Shown piece after piece: positions 35,581-48,864 of a DNA stretch of 64,000 bases (position 1 is its first letter; every line of letters begins with the position of its first letter). The position numbers and the translations under genes were made by a program. The stretch spans positions 1,488,001 to 1,552,000 of the forward strand of contig NC_063072.1 in assembly GCF_022605165.1 (NCBI RefSeq), read 5' to 3'. The DNA is from Purpureocillium takamizusanense (Eukaryota > Ascomycota > Sordariomycetes > Hypocreales > Ophiocordycipitaceae). A model generated the notes under the pieces. The model saw only the letters and a program-made list of their open reading frames with translations. It was not told the origin of the DNA and made no database searches.

Positions 35581-38116
35581 CACTACCTTGGGAACTGAAC
35601 ACGGAAGGGCTTCTCTGCTGCTGCTTCGACGTCTGAACTTGCCGAAACGCGTCTCGGAGACCACCTCATTTTTACGAGGAGCCGTCCAGCAGCCTGCGCA
35701 AAACATTGCACTGGACAATGGCACCACCAACCTCGGTCTGCGGGCTCATGTCGAACCCGGTATGGGTAGCACAAAGAGCCCCCGTTCACAGGCATCAGTT
35801 CCCAAAAAGCAAGGCGCTGTGACACGAAACCTGGGGGGTGGCGTCAATTCGCACGGTGGGAGTGAGAGGACCTAGTCGCTCTCAAGAAGAAGCCCCAAGA
35901 CAATTGCACGAATGTTGTGTGTAACTGAGCGGGGCATCATGCATCCAGGTCGCCCTGTTGGTGAGGTTGAGGGCATTTTCTTGTTGCTTTGAATCAGACG
36001 CAAGCGACTTGTTGGTGGGAGTTAAAAGTGCTTTCCAATGTACCTGCTCTGAACAGGCCGCGGCAGGATCCAATGGCTTGAAAAGATTTGTTTGTGGGTT
36101 ATTTTGTGCCTCATCACGTTGTCTGTGCCTGCAGAACCAGATCGAGGCGTTTGGGGCCAATATCGCGCCGCTGGGCATGGCATGGCAGTCGGGCGACCGG
36201 GGTCAGCGTGGTTCGTGTGTGCCGTTACTACGTTAGTAGTAGTAAAAAGAATGTGCTGCTGGCCACAGACAAACGTGGCAGCGGGTCGAGGATCTCTCGT
36301 TGACGCTCGAGGCGCAGCAGCGCGCCCCCCACGGTCCACCATCCGAGGACGTTGGCCGTGGCCGAGGCTACCAACGACAAGCTTGCGGGGCGGGCGACGG
36401 AGTCAGGCGCAGCTCCCCATTATCAGATTGCTCCAACAGCGGCTCTGGCATCCTGAATGGGGCCCGGAAGACACCCTGGCACTTCCGTAACCAGCCGAAT
36501 GGGCGGTCTGAGGGAACGCAAGGAAGACACCTGGGGGAGGACACGTAAGTAATTGCCTAACCCGCTGCAGGGCGATGCTGCAACCCACCAGAAATGACGA
36601 TATTTAGGTACTGCTAGCGTTCCGACGGGAGGGAGGGAGTGGCTGGGTAGCAGCAGGGGGCGCCGCGGTCGAAGAGAATGCAATGTCTGCTTCTGATGTT
36701 ACATATCGTTGCTTGCAGTGAGTGAGTGCCTTACCGTGGATGCTTAATAAGGTTGTTGATGCGTACATCTACTGCCGCTGAAGTGGCGTGGGCTCCAACA
36801 GACCCCGGTGTGGACACGCAGGTGGATCGTCCAGCGGCGATGCCCCTGACTTGCCCAATTTATGGCATGGGTCCGGTGTCCACTGCGCCTTCCTCGTAAA
36901 CTTCCAGAAGCTCCTGTCTGTTTGATGGCTTGCTCTTGCCTTTGCTACAGCACTAATAATGAAGGACTAACGTTACTGTACTACGTGCTAGCACTAGTAC
37001 CAACACTGCAGTAGCATTGGACAAACCAGAATCATGGGCACGTACGAAGTACCTAACTAACTTAGTATCTTTCCACCAGCACTCGCCCAAGATGATGCAC
37101 TTGTACGGAGCTTTATTAGAGCCCAGAGTGCTTCACCCCCCTTCAGGGCCATGACATTAGTACTGTGCAGTATTGGTACGTACTACGTAACCTTTCCTCG
37201 TCATCAACTTTGTTTACACTCCAACCCACAACCCAATGCGCGTGCATCAGGCTGCCTTGGCATCTCAACTTTTCGCCCATCTCGGCCCAGGGTTCTCGCA
37301 ATAAAAGCAACCACCGCCGGCGGCCACCAACGCCCAGCCATAGCGGCTTTCCATCGCAAACCTGGATCGGGGCGGTGAGACAAGGTTGATGCCAGGACGG
37401 CCGCAGCACCGCAAACCCTGGCACCTTACCAAGGCGCTTTGTACTAACCTACCTAGCTAGAGTCGGTACCTTACCTTATGCCCGCTGACACGTCCGAACC
37501 GCCACCTACTACGGCCGAAGTTGTCCGGACGATGCCCTTGCCTGCCTTCCCGGATGGGCCGTTGCCGGATGGCGTGTACTTGACTAGCGCACACGGCGGT
37601 CTGCTAATGCAAAACAAGCTGGGAAATAAGTTGAATGGTGGAAAGCAGAAATAAGTACAGTACATGTTGAAGAGCGGCGGCCCCGTTCCCAAGTCCGATC
37701 TCACGAGCCGTGGTGCCGACCCGCAGCGGCTAGAACGGGGAAGTATCGGTACTTTGACGTGAGCTAACACTGGCCACTTGCATGACCGGTGAGGGCCTTG
37801 CTCTCCAAGACCCCGTCCTGTCATCTGCCGCCATCGCCAACTGCCTCTGACCGTGCCTGCAGACCGCCCTCTCACTGGCGCTGTATTGGCACAGCGGTCC
37901 ACGGGGATGCCATCCGGGCCATGCAATCGACACATCGTTCGAGCCTTGCAGATGCGCAGCCGTGCATCGAGCCAACAAATGGGAAAAGGAGAACAAGAAC
38001 AGCAATGAGGTCACAGGGGCGAAGATATCCAACAGCGTACGTACAACCATCAACAGCACGCGCCCACCTTCAATCACGACGCTTCCTCCGCGGCCGAGCG
38101 TCTTCCAAAAGTGTCA
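35581..38116. other. gene-poor tract, 2.5 kb
   Basis: No supported gene. The reverse complement of TACTTCGTA is at 37043-37051, within GTACGAAGTACCTAACTAAC. GTACGTACTACGTAACC is near 37177, and CTAACCTACCTAGCTAG plus TACCTTACCTTA lie near 37444-37480. The right end is the 3' region of the APP1-like gene. Confidence 0.5.
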
Positions 38117-39946
38117 TCACATCAGAGCCGCCCCAATGGTTGCGGCCAGCACAACTGCCATCGCAAAGATCGGCGGGATCGAGCCATGCCGGCCCGCCCC
38201 GCTGCCTTGGCCAAGCCCAAAAGGCAGGCCTTGTTCCTTGAACGTCACGTTCTGCGGAATGGTGCTGTTTAAGCAATGCCCGTTGGCGATGTCGAGACGG
38301 GTCAGGTCATCTGGTACTCTGAAGAACATGTACCGTTCCTGCGGAATGTCCTTGAATCCAGACGTGTCGTAGGGGAATTTGTCGCCCGAATCCGTGGAGC
38401 TTGTGTTGCGCAGCAGGATGCACTGGACCTGGCCCGGGTAGTCCTTGTAGAGCGCAGGGTACGCCTTCATCACGTCGCTGTTGGAAGTGTCGGCAACCAA
38501 GACGAACTTTCTTTGGGGAAACGTGTGGAAGATTTTGTCGAGCAGGAATCTCCGGATGTGCAGCGTCGCCGATACATCGGAAAAGTTGAGCGGCCGCGTA
38601 TCGAAGGAGCCGAGCGGGTACGTCTTGTAGATGAAGTCCATGTAGTTGCGCGTCGCCTGTTCGGGTGTGGTGGTGAGGTAGTGGAAGTGCATGTTGTCGA
38701 TGGACTCTGACCAGTTCGCATAGACTGCAGGCATGTCCATCCAGGGAGTAAAAGGCCGCGCGAACGTGTTGAGCAGGCCCTCCTTGGGCTGGTAAATCTT
38801 GGTCACGCGGAGGATGTCGTCAATGTCCGAGATGACGGTCATGCCGGTCGGCGGCACGAGATACGCCGTCGCGTTGCCGCTGTTGGTACCATTAGCGTAC
38901 ATGTTGAGCGTCTGGATGCGCGACGTTTCGTTTCCGGGAATCAGGTGGCCGCCCTTTGGCCCGGTCGTGTTGCGTAACTCCAGGAAGACGTCGAAGTCGC
39001 CCTCCGCCGTCGTCTTATACGGCAATTTGACGCTCTGCGCGCCACCTTCCTGATGGCCGTGTCAGCGACTCCAACACAACAGAAACCACATCCCATGCGC
39101 CATCCTCAATCATCTAGGGCCTGGAGCAGGGAGGCATGTCTCTTACAGCATTGACGGCGCCTCCTGTCTCGTCAGGGCTCACCGACACGTCGTTGACAAA
39201 GTCGATGGTGACGTTCTCGTCGCCCTGCTGGACGACGAAGATGGACCGCGTCAAGTTGCGCGCCTGCTCCTGCTCCGTCGGGGACAGCTTGTCGACGCTC
39301 GTGTCGATGAGGAAGACGTTGGCGAGGTCGTCAATCTTCTTCTGGGTGATGTTGGGGATCTTGTACACATTTCCGTGGACGCGGACGTTCCAGCCCTTGT
39401 TCGTCCAGTTCGCGTACGCCCTGTGTGTGATGATGCAGCGCGTGGCGCCGCCCCCCATTGTCAGCGGAATTTCTTGTCATCGTCACCCTTGAGATGCCAC
39501 ATTCTGGCGCTTCATTGTATATATGCGTTTGTGGTGGCAGAAAGAGAGCGGAGGGGAGAGATTACGCACGGGAGGTTGAGCACCTGCGTCGGCTGCGCGT
39601 CCAGGTCCGTCTTGGACACACCGGCCGACTTCTCGACCTGCGAGCCCGTGGGGAAGCCATTGGGGAAGTCGAGGATGCCCGAGTTGACAAACGACGAGAC
39701 CTTGCTGCCGACGTCGCTGATGAGACCGTCGACGTAGCTCTTGACGTCGTCGCCGAGGCCGCGCTGGCTGAGGCCCTGCGCCCGCGGCGGCGGCGTCGGC
39801 TCAGGGGCCCGCACTTGCGGCGCGAGGCCGTTGGCGATTCGCGGCGCCGGCGTCGCGACAGGCGTGGTGGTGGGCGTGGGGGCGGGCGCGGTGAGGCCGG
39901 TCGTGGCCAGGCCGGCTAGCAGTACAACAACAAACGATTGTAACAT
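38117..39946 (-). CDS. secreted, probably GPI-anchored APP1-like phosphatidate phosphatase family protein
   Basis: Exons 39946-39570, 39420-39147 and 39049-38117 join in phase to 527 residues. The N-terminus MLQSFVVVLLAGLATTGLTA is a signal peptide, followed by a Pro/Thr-rich stretch. The middle has an N-glycosylation-rich region (NIT, NLT, NVT). The catalytic part has the HAD-type motif ISDIDDILRVTKI (D292, D294, with Ile at the position usually Thr in DxDxT), then GLLNTFARPF, FHYLTTTPEQ and KFVLVADTSNSD, as in the APP1 catalytic domain. The C-terminus ends in a small-residue segment GSGAGRHG followed by a hydrophobic tail, a typical GPI signal. Yeast App1 is a cytosolic phosphatidate phosphatase at actin patches; a cell-surface form implies a different substrate pool. 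Activity is inferred from the motif. Confidence 0.85.
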
Positions 39947-42357
39947 ATTGGGCGAGGGATCCGATCTGCCAAGACGGCAAAACCACAGACAAGCTTCGCG
40001 GGGACGGCCCGTAAGGGCAGCCAGACGTGGCTCGCAGCGCGTGCGCTGTTTTTTATTGCTCCAGGAGAGCAGTACTTACTAGTTCCGTTCCTGGATGACA
40101 TCACAAATCAAGGATGGCAAAAAGCACGCCTCGTTCTCGTTTGGGGCGGCAAGCCACCAACATCCACTACGTGCGGCAAAGCAAGGCCCGCCCATCAATG
40201 TCGTGCCGAACTATCCGATCCGCTTCACTGGGAATCTGGGCTTTCTTGATTCGCCAAGCGGATGCGATGCGTCCAGGCACCAGATTCCGGGGATGGGCGT
40301 CGGCATTGTGATCAATCGTATTTACTCGTAGATACCAAGTTCCTCAGATCTCGTGCTACTGTGCCATGTGGCTGCTCGGTCAACAAAAGGGCATGGTGTT
40401 GCTCTGTTTCCAATTAACGCCTCTACGCACCGAGGACCTGCAGTAGTTAGCTCCAACACAGTATTCAGGCCCAAGGATGATCTCGAATTCTACGAGGCCC
40501 CTGCTAGCCTGGGCATCTCACTCGGTCGCTTGCTGCACTGTAAGCGTCCCTCTATCCAGAAATTTAAACCTGCAGACAACGTCAGCCCCGTGTTTCAATT
40601 TCTCACGAAGAGAGGGAGACTTATCCCCTCAAGCATAGGGGGGCTGTCCTCCCACCATTTCTGGCACGAGGACAGCCAGGGCTGCCCGCTCCAACTGGGT
40701 CTGCCCTTGAAAACCAATCCGACATCGCTGGTGAAGCTAAAGCGAGAGCCCGGACGTGTCGTAGCTGGACGCTGCCTTCAACCGCCGGACAAGTACGAAA
40801 CTTTGACGCCCACTCGAGAGGGGTCCCGACGTGTCTCCAGCCTCGTCCGCAGACATCACGCCAGCTCGACGCAAATGCAGCACCAGTTTACCGCGCTTAC
40901 CCTTTCAAACAGCAAGTGAGCCCGATTCACCGATACCAGAACGCTCCTTTCGTATGTGATGCACTGCCAACAAGGACTTGTTTTTGTATCCTCTCCATCA
41001 GCCTCGCGAACGAGGTGGGTTTAGGAGGGCATTGCCGCGCGGACAAAAGACATCCACAAAAACCGCGCTATCATCTCGGTGCTATCCTGACGGACGAGCC
41101 TCGAGGGAAAAATTGGCGTCCTCCGGCGCCACGGCGAGGTGCCGGCGGCGGGAGATTAATGCGCCTGGTCGGGCCAGATGCTGGCGCATCACACACCGTT
41201 GGCTGGGTACCTTGGTGTGGCCTCTGGTGCGTTGCGGCGGGCATACCGAGCGTGTTGATCTGCGGGACGACACAGTCGAAATTCGACGACATCGAGAGTG
41301 CAGAGGGCTCCACAGAGCGGCGTGATAAGTGTCAGGTCTCCCGGAGTTTCCGTTGGTAGCCAGGCAATCCTCGCTGCACAACCAGGGTGGCCCTGGAGTG
41401 GTTCCGACGAGGCAAAGCTCTGGGTCGTGATGAAACTCCATTCGCTGACTGTTTGTTGCCGGCTCTGCGCCCATCTCTCTCCGTCATCCCATATCGAGAC
41501 CAATGGGTCGTTGGTTGAATGTCCATCAGCCGACAGACTCGGTTCAAGCCGCTCGCATCCAGAGATGACCCCTTGTTGACCAGTGTCCGAGTTCCAGCGG
41601 GTAGGGCTGACGAGCGTCCTCAGGCCAGAGTCGGCTCATGGCTCCTACCACTTTGCTCACCACGAGGGTGTCTGGACAGCTCGCCCCAGCGGTCCGTCCT
41701 CCAAACCTCCAATCAGCCGCCGTGCTTTTTCAAGCAGGCAGGCGTCTCGGTTGGCTCAATGGACATAGAAGCTGGATTGAGCGACATGACGCAAACTTGA
41801 ACCAGCGATGAACTTAGGGTTAAGTTCCGAAACTCATTCCCCTGGCTGAGCTGTACCGTCAGGTCACTGACAGCCAAGGTCCACAATTGATCCAGCTGCA
41901 GCAAGCAACGAGGTCCTGATACAGGCTCGGGAGCGGCAAACCGTGGCCAACAAGCTTTGGAGGGGGTCTGCGATAGACATTCCTTGCGGAAAACGAGAGA
42001 CGGGAAACTGTTGGGGAGGCGTCGTGCGAGTTGAATGTTGCTCTGGGGCAACAAAGGAGGTTCGTGGGGCACGATGGCAGCGGGCGATTGAGGCTGCTCC
42101 CGGTGTGGTGTCCAGGTATGTGATGGTCAGGCTGGAAGCCAGAGCTTGGGGATGTGAGGGAGAGGTGTCCTAGGAAGACGCGTTGGAAATATGGGCCCGC
42201 ACGGTCCACCCTGACGCGTGAGCAGGTGACTGGAGGTGCCACCGTGTGGTAGGCCTCGCACTGTCTTTTTGTACTGTATCGTCTTCACCTAGCTACCCGG
42301 TACTACCGATTCAACAGATTCAATCTCGGATTCTCAAGAGCTGTCAAACTCACCCCG
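39947..42357. other. 2.4 kb stretch without a supported gene
   Basis: Between two divergent genes. A 188-codon ORF (40353-40919, plus) and several minus ORFs between 41080 and 42240 are open but not recognisable, and no exon chain could be built. The first part is probably the APP1-like promoter and the last 100 bases the RTP1 leader. A decayed gene is possible. Confidence 0.45.
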
Positions 42358-45192
42358 ATGGCCGAACCGTCTGACTCCTCGTCCGAATGGGCACAGGGGG
42401 CGTCACAGCCAAAGGTGATTGAAACGATTCTTGAATCTGCCAAAAAGGCGTTTGACCCATCTCTTGACACGGACTCTCGGGAGCTACGGGAGAAGGAATA
42501 TGAGGATACCATCGCGAAGTACGAGTCCACAATGCGTTGTTCGCGGGTACAAACGAGCTGACAAGCCAGTAGAACGGACACGTGGGCGCTTATCCATGCC
42601 CTCAATACGGTCATTAAACCAGACGTCCTGCCTGCATGGCTCAGGCAAACCATTTTGAAGACACTCACATTGGTTCCTCTCAGACCGGATGGTGTTCGAG
42701 GGACATTGGAGTTCGTCTTCTCCGTTCACCCTAGCAATAGTACGTCAGGGGCAGGCGCGTCCCAACCGCAGAAGGGCGGCGCTGGCATTACACACGAAGC
42801 TGTTGCAGTGGCAACCAAACTGCTATCGTCCGTGCCGTCATCTATGTCCCCGGATGCGTGGTTCGAGGGGATATCTGGTCAACTATTCAATCTCTTTGAT
42901 GGCGGAGATGGGCCTGAACTTGCTAAGACCGCGGCGCAAATTGTCGGTTTCGGGATACTCGGGAAAAGACAGTTTGGTGCTCCTGGTATGTCCTAGCATG
43001 CATTGACAGTCACCCTCTTGCTGACAGACCTGACCTCAGGTGCGCCTGGATGGAACGCCTTCGTGAAACCACTATTGGACAACATCAGCCCAACCATTGA
43101 GTCACAAAGCAGCGAACAAAATAGCGTAACACCGGAACCAGAGATTATTGACATGCGGCGAGGTCAAGTACTGGTAACAGCACAATCACTAGAGACGGCG
43201 GTTCGGCGCCTCCAAATACTGATCCACTCCAACCCATCGCCGGGCCTTTGCAGGAGAGTTCTCCGACCAGTTATCCTCCAACTCTGGAGCCTCTCGTCTT
43301 GGAACGGCGTCTCGACGCACACCGAACAGCACGTCTGCAGCGCAGCACGCAGTCTCGTCCAGATGTACCTCAGGTTATTTGGCACACTGGACAGCATTGT
43401 CTCTCTCATCGAGAATGTAACGTGTACAGGATCGACAAATGCATCGGGAGTTCAATGGACATATCACGTGTACCACGATGGAGAGTTGAACATTGTTGAG
43501 CGCCACGAACACCCTGTACAAGGTCATGAACCCCTGGATTTGGCCATCATTGAACGAAGAACAACGAGTCTCGTCGACACAATCACGGCATCTTGCTCGA
43601 ACGAGGAAGTTTCCGCAGTCTTCCTTCATCTGTTGCGCCGCTGGATTAAGACTTCACACAGGCAGCGCGACACGGGCATACAGATCAGGGCCCCAATTGA
43701 CAACGACCTTACACCCGTCGAAGAGCTCATCGAAGTGAGCGTATTGCAAACGCTCATGGACAAGGCACCAGAGAAGCTTGTCGGCCACTTTGATCAATTA
43801 TTGGACGTCATCAGCCAAGTCTTGGCAGCCGATGAGCGTTCACCACTGGGGGATGATCTCATCGCCATCGTCTTGAGTCTGCTGAACCTTGTAATTACAG
43901 CACCAAGCTTCCAGAAGTCCGACATCAGTCCCGACGAGCTGCGAACCATCGAGGGCGCACTCGACCGGATAGGCAGTAGAGATCAGCCCGATACCTCCCC
44001 CACAGCGAGGAACTTGGCGATGCTGTTGAAGTATCGCGATCAAGTGGAAGATCCAGATGACGTCAAACCAAGGCCGTCCACAAGGCAGATAGAGGACAGG
44101 AAGATCTACAACCTGGCCATGAGCTACATCACGGGCGATAGCAATAACTCGCCGCCGGTCGTGTCCGAGGGCCTGAACATGCTCTCTACACTGATAGTTT
44201 CAGAGAGCCCAATACTGGATATCACCGCAATCACCGTGCTCATGTCCAATCTACTGAAGGAAAACGAGGACTACATCAACTTGAGGGTCGTCAAGGTGTT
44301 CACACAACTCGCGAACAAACACCCGAAGTCGACGATGAGGGAGCTTCTCGACAATTACTTGGACCCGCAAGAGAAGGCCGCAACGGATGTGCGGCTCAGA
44401 TTCGGCGAGGCATTGGCGCAGGTCATCGAGCGTCTAGGCCAAACATTCTCTGGCGAAGTAGCGCAGCAAGCTTGTGAAAGCCTCCTTTCCATTGCCGGTC
44501 GCCGTGGCTATCGACCGAAAACAATGGCCAGACAGGAGAGGGATGACAGATTGCAGAAGCTAAAGCAGGAAAGGGGGGTAGATGATTCGGGTGAGGATGT
44601 TGACACGGAGCAAGACGAACATCTGACTGAAGAGGAAAAGGCGGACAACGCTGTATTGGCACAGATTGTTCAGGGGTGGGACAGCAAAAGAGGAAGCGAG
44701 GACATTCGCATGAGGACGTCGTCGCTATCGATATTCGGAGCGGCGCTCGAGACGAACATTGGGGGGATTGGACCAACGTTGGTCTCCAATGGCGTTGACC
44801 TATGCGTCAGCGTGCTCACGCTTGAGCGGCAGCCAGAGGCTGGGATACTTCGCCGGGCGGCAGTCGTGGTCATCCTCAACTTTGTCAAAGCCCTGAGCGA
44901 TGCAAAGGAGTCCAACAAATCACTCGGCTTTGGTCTCACCGACAGCAGCCGCCAAGACATGCACACGACACTCGAATACGTGGCACAGACGGACAATGAC
45001 GGGCTAGTGCAGCAACACGCTCGTGACGTTGCCGAGACGCTGGAAAACTGGGGGATCGGGAGTCTGCTACCAAGCCAAGGCGAAACGACTGCGCCAAAAC
45101 TGACACATTTGGCGGGTCTACGAGTAAATGAGGATGGGAATCTCGTTGATGCATCTGGGCGACCTCGTCCTAGGATTGAGGAGGTAGAATGA
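42358..45192 (+). CDS. RTP1: RNA polymerase II assembly/import factor Rtp1 (TANGO6-like)
   Basis: Exons 42358-42518, 42570-42985 and 43040-45192 are separated by very short introns of 51 and 54 bases, both with a CTGAC branch-like element, giving 909 residues. The protein is almost entirely helical-repeat in character. The C-terminal third matches the RTP1 C1 region (LLKENEDYINLRVVKVFTQL, DVRLRFGEALAQVIERLG) and then the C2 region (RRAAVVVILNFVKAL, ETLENWGIGSLL), with an acidic linker (EDVDTEQDEHLTEEEK) before it. Yeast Rtp1 binds RNA polymerase II subunits and nucleoporins and promotes assembly or nuclear import of the enzyme. Without the first splice the frame meets a TGA at 42559, so this intron decides the N-terminus. 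Length is close to the yeast protein. Confidence 0.88.
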
Positions 45193-46220
45193 AGAGAAGA
45201 AAGAGATTAGACGTCGACTACTGACAGGTACGGGTCATGCAGATATAATTTTGGAAACCGGGGACTAGGCACGCCAAAAAGGCTGGGCGGCATGAAACAG
45301 CAGCGACACCCCGGCGGACCATAAGTTTATGCAGACGACGAGACACTCGTGTCCGTCGGCGTGGAGGATCACGGCGGCTGATTTTCCGTGGCTGGCGGAT
45401 CCGACACGGCGGTGCTGATCTGACCCGATGATCAGCACCCGGATCGCCCTTGACGGCCGTTGAGTAGGAGACGGAGACGGCGGTCTGGACTCGGTCGGCG
45501 GCAGGCCGTCGGAGATGAGCTATGTTATTCTCGTGTCACGTACAGGGACGGACGACTCAGACCTTGGACGTCGAGGATGACGACGCTGACAGGGTGGAGT
45601 GCCCGGCACTCGTACAGCCTCAGTGGCGTGCTGCAAGTACATTACCATACGGGGAATTTGTAGCATGTAGTAGTAATACGGAAAGCAACTGAGGTGAGGG
45701 GTCGTCTCGGGGTAAATTTACGCATAATCAACCTGCCGCGCGAGATGAACTGGTCCGGCTCCTCGGATCCTTGGCACGAACCGCGGAACGCATGACGTGG
45801 TTGAGACGGATTATTATGCTCGCCCAAGCGCTAACTAACTGGGTAAGTGCAGCATGTATGTAATGTACGATGTCAGGCCCGATGCCGATGAATAATAAGA
45901 TATGGCCCAGATGAAGGAGGTCAGCCACGTTGCAAAGCGGTGCTGCGGTCTGACAGCAAGCGCTCGTCGGCCGGCAGTGAAGGCCTGAAGCCCGCGGCCA
46001 GCAGGCCGTTGCGACAGACGGCGCCGGGTGCAGGGCCGGCGGGGGACTTGAAACGGAACGGCGGGCAGCGGAATGAAAGGGATGCCACGGTGGTTTTGTG
46101 TGCGCGCGGGCTTACCTACGAAAAGATTCACCGATGGCAAGGGACCGATGGCAGAGGTGGGCATCCAGTGGGCGTTTCATGAAGGGGGGGTGTATGTATG
46201 TGGGCGGGAGGGAGGGAGTA

Positions 46221-46234
46221 GGGGGGGGGGGGGG
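46221..46234 (+). repeat. poly-G run (14)
   Basis: Fourteen consecutive G following a GGGA-rich stretch. Confidence 0.85.
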
Positions 46235-46834
46235 AGGGATCCAAGGCATGGCGGGAAGGATAAGGTACCTGCATCGATTTCCTCCCGCAGAGTCGTCGCT
46301 GCTGCGGCGCGCCCTTGGCAGCGCTTGACTCCTTTTTTTTTTCTTTGCTCTGCTGCGGATGGACAATGGACAATGGCGGCCTGGAATTTATTACGAGCAG
46401 TACTTCAAGGGCGGGCGCTGCGGACAATACGAAGCAGTACCTTAGCGCCTTACTCGTCCCTTATTTGGGCGTGGCTACGGTTACACAGCCTCTGGGGGTT
46501 ATTGCAGCTCGGCCCGGATACGATGGAACGGGATGCTGGACACGTAATGCACGTATCTCGTACGTATGTATGTAGGTACCTACTGCACCACCGAGCAGGG
46601 CATGGCAGGGCAGCAAGAGCTGTGCTGCCATGGTGTGCGTGCTGCGCGCGATGTGGACATACCAGCGCGAGAGGAAGCGCGATGGCGAGACACGCGAAAG
46701 TGGTGCTTCGCCACTGCTTGCCGTGCACGATTTTCAGACACGTCGTTGTTTGGTAGTGCCTATCCTATGTTAGGATGGTGCCGATGGCGGGCATGAGCGC
46801 TTCGCAGAGCCCGAGCGCGTCGATGCTATACGAC

Positions 46835-46856
46835 GCGATGCGATGCGATGCGATGC
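46835..46856 (+). repeat. GCGAT pentanucleotide repeat
   Basis: About four tandem GCGAT units in non-coding sequence. Confidence 0.85.
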
Positions 46857-48558
46857 ACGCGCTGCGGGAGTTGGGCAGGGCGGGAGGGGGAGAGGGAGAG
46901 GGAGGAGGGACACGGGGCGGACGGGCTTACCGGCTGAGCAGTGCGTTGTCGTTGCTTGATTGAATGCAGTGCAGTGCAGTACCTGAAGATCTAGACGTTT
47001 TACCTTTTTACGTTTCCAGGCGCTCAGGCCTGTTGATAGGCACTACCTGTAAGGTGCCATGTAACCCGCGCACAGCAGATATCAGGTGCAGCTGAAGAAG
47101 GGTGCTTGTGTGTCAGACGGCACAGCTGAAGGGTCGGTCGGGTTGCAGCAGCAGGCGCCCGCTGGGGCCCCGACGGAGCCTGGCAGCTCTGTGCGTATGC
47201 ACGCACGCGCGGACGCGCACAAAAAAGGGAATAGTAGGATTGGTGACGACGACGATGCGGGCGGGACAGGAGTCGGTGTCAGGACGGACGGCGATGCTGA
47301 TGAGTTGGAGCTGGGTTGGAGACTGGCGTGCATCCCAGCAGCAGCGGGCGGCTGGTGGCGTTGGACAACTCATCATGGCTGAAGCTGTCGAGTCGTGCAC
47401 ATGGCTACAGTGTCACGGCACGCGCGTACGTACTTGGTACTGTGCTTGGCCCTTTGTGGGCACATTTACAGGTACCTTGAGTAAGGTAGCTACAGCCCCC
47501 GAATAAGGCACCTTGCCGTTCCGTTGTGGCCCATTTGAACGCTGTGCAGTGTAGGTGCCAACAAAGGTTAGTACTAAGGTACGCCTTCCTGATATGCCGC
47601 AGCGGTGCGGCATCCGTGGAAGGTGCCCGGGTCTTTTCTGCAGCAATGTAAAGCTGGGCTGCCAAGATGGCAATCTCGTTCTGCAGAGCAGGCAGAGCCA
47701 ACGTCACGTTCGGCGAGATCATGATTCGACGGGCATGCATGCCATCATCATCACAAAAAGCAGCACTACATTTCATGTCACGCACTTGCTGAACCGTCCA
47801 TCTCCTGAGGTACCCGCCTACTTCGTACTGTGCTGCACTTTTCCCACACCGACTCGACCGCTGAATCGAACAACAGAATCAATAAAAAAAAACGGGCTCA
47901 CCTCACGCTAGTAGCAGTCCCTCCCGCTGGCAGTTCTTCTCAGGTACAGTGGATGAGTGGGTGCCCCCCCTCCCCGATGGAGCCTCACGGCGGGCGGGAT
48001 GGCGGCGCCACCAACGCCGGTGGCACCACCAGCCCTTGGAGGCTGCGGGGGCGACGATTGGCTGCGGGCGCGTCTCAGGTTGTCGGTACCTGCATGCTAG
48101 CGGCAGCGCGTCCACCTGCCCCTGAGAGGCCGCCGTTTCCAATCGACGCCAGTTCCTCATTCTCGCCGCGTCTCTCTGGCTCGACTCTCTGCCGCCTGCG
48201 TGGGTGCGGCGCGGTGCCATTATGGACCAGACCCCCCTCCCTTGTTGCTCCAATTGGCCCTTTCTCTTTGTCTCTTTTCTCTCCGCGCGCCCCTCCCCCC
48301 CTTCGTTCTACGCCCCTAGACGAAACGGAGACCGCGAACAATGGCCAGAGGAGACGGGGGGAGACTGCGGGAAGCAAAGAGGGGGAAAGAAAAAAGGAAG
48401 AAGAGAGAGCTGACTCTCTTGCCCACCGAGTTCCGCAGCAGGGCCGCCGCCGCGTTTGCAGTTGATGATGCGGCCTCCACTCGCAATCTGGGTCCGGACG
48501 AACTATGAGCTTTGCCATGCTTGGCCGCATGAATCGAGGTCAGGCGGGACGGCTGGGC

Positions 48559-48560
<2 letters not shown>

Positions 48561-48619
<59 letters not shown>
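48561..48619 (+). repeat. GGCACA hexanucleotide repeat
   Basis: About ten near-perfect GGCACA units. It is open in several frames on both strands, which explains Gln/Ala or Cys/Ala dipeptide ORFs here; I do not regard those as genes. Confidence 0.92.
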
Positions 48620-48831
48620 CAGGACAGGAACCAACGACCAACCATGCTTCTCCGCTGGGGGGGGAGAAGGGGGCAAATGCCCGACCACCACCATCATACT
48701 TTCTCTCGCGCCGTGGCGCGCTTTGTCCCTCGCTGAGCCGCGAGCCGACATGCCAGACGGCCGCGCGACCTCGTACTGTTCTGTACCGCACCGCGTACCG
48801 GGGGAACGGACTCTCCAGACTACCTTGGCTC

Positions 48832-48864
48832 GACTGGACTGGACTGGACTGGACTGGACTGGAC
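48832..48864 (+). repeat. GACTG pentanucleotide repeat
   Basis: Six to seven tandem GACTG units. Confidence 0.9.

Noticed and set aside
40353..40919. 188-codon plus ORF
   Set aside because: No recognisable domain, no splice partners and unremarkable composition; kept only as part of the unexplained 40-42 kb stretch.
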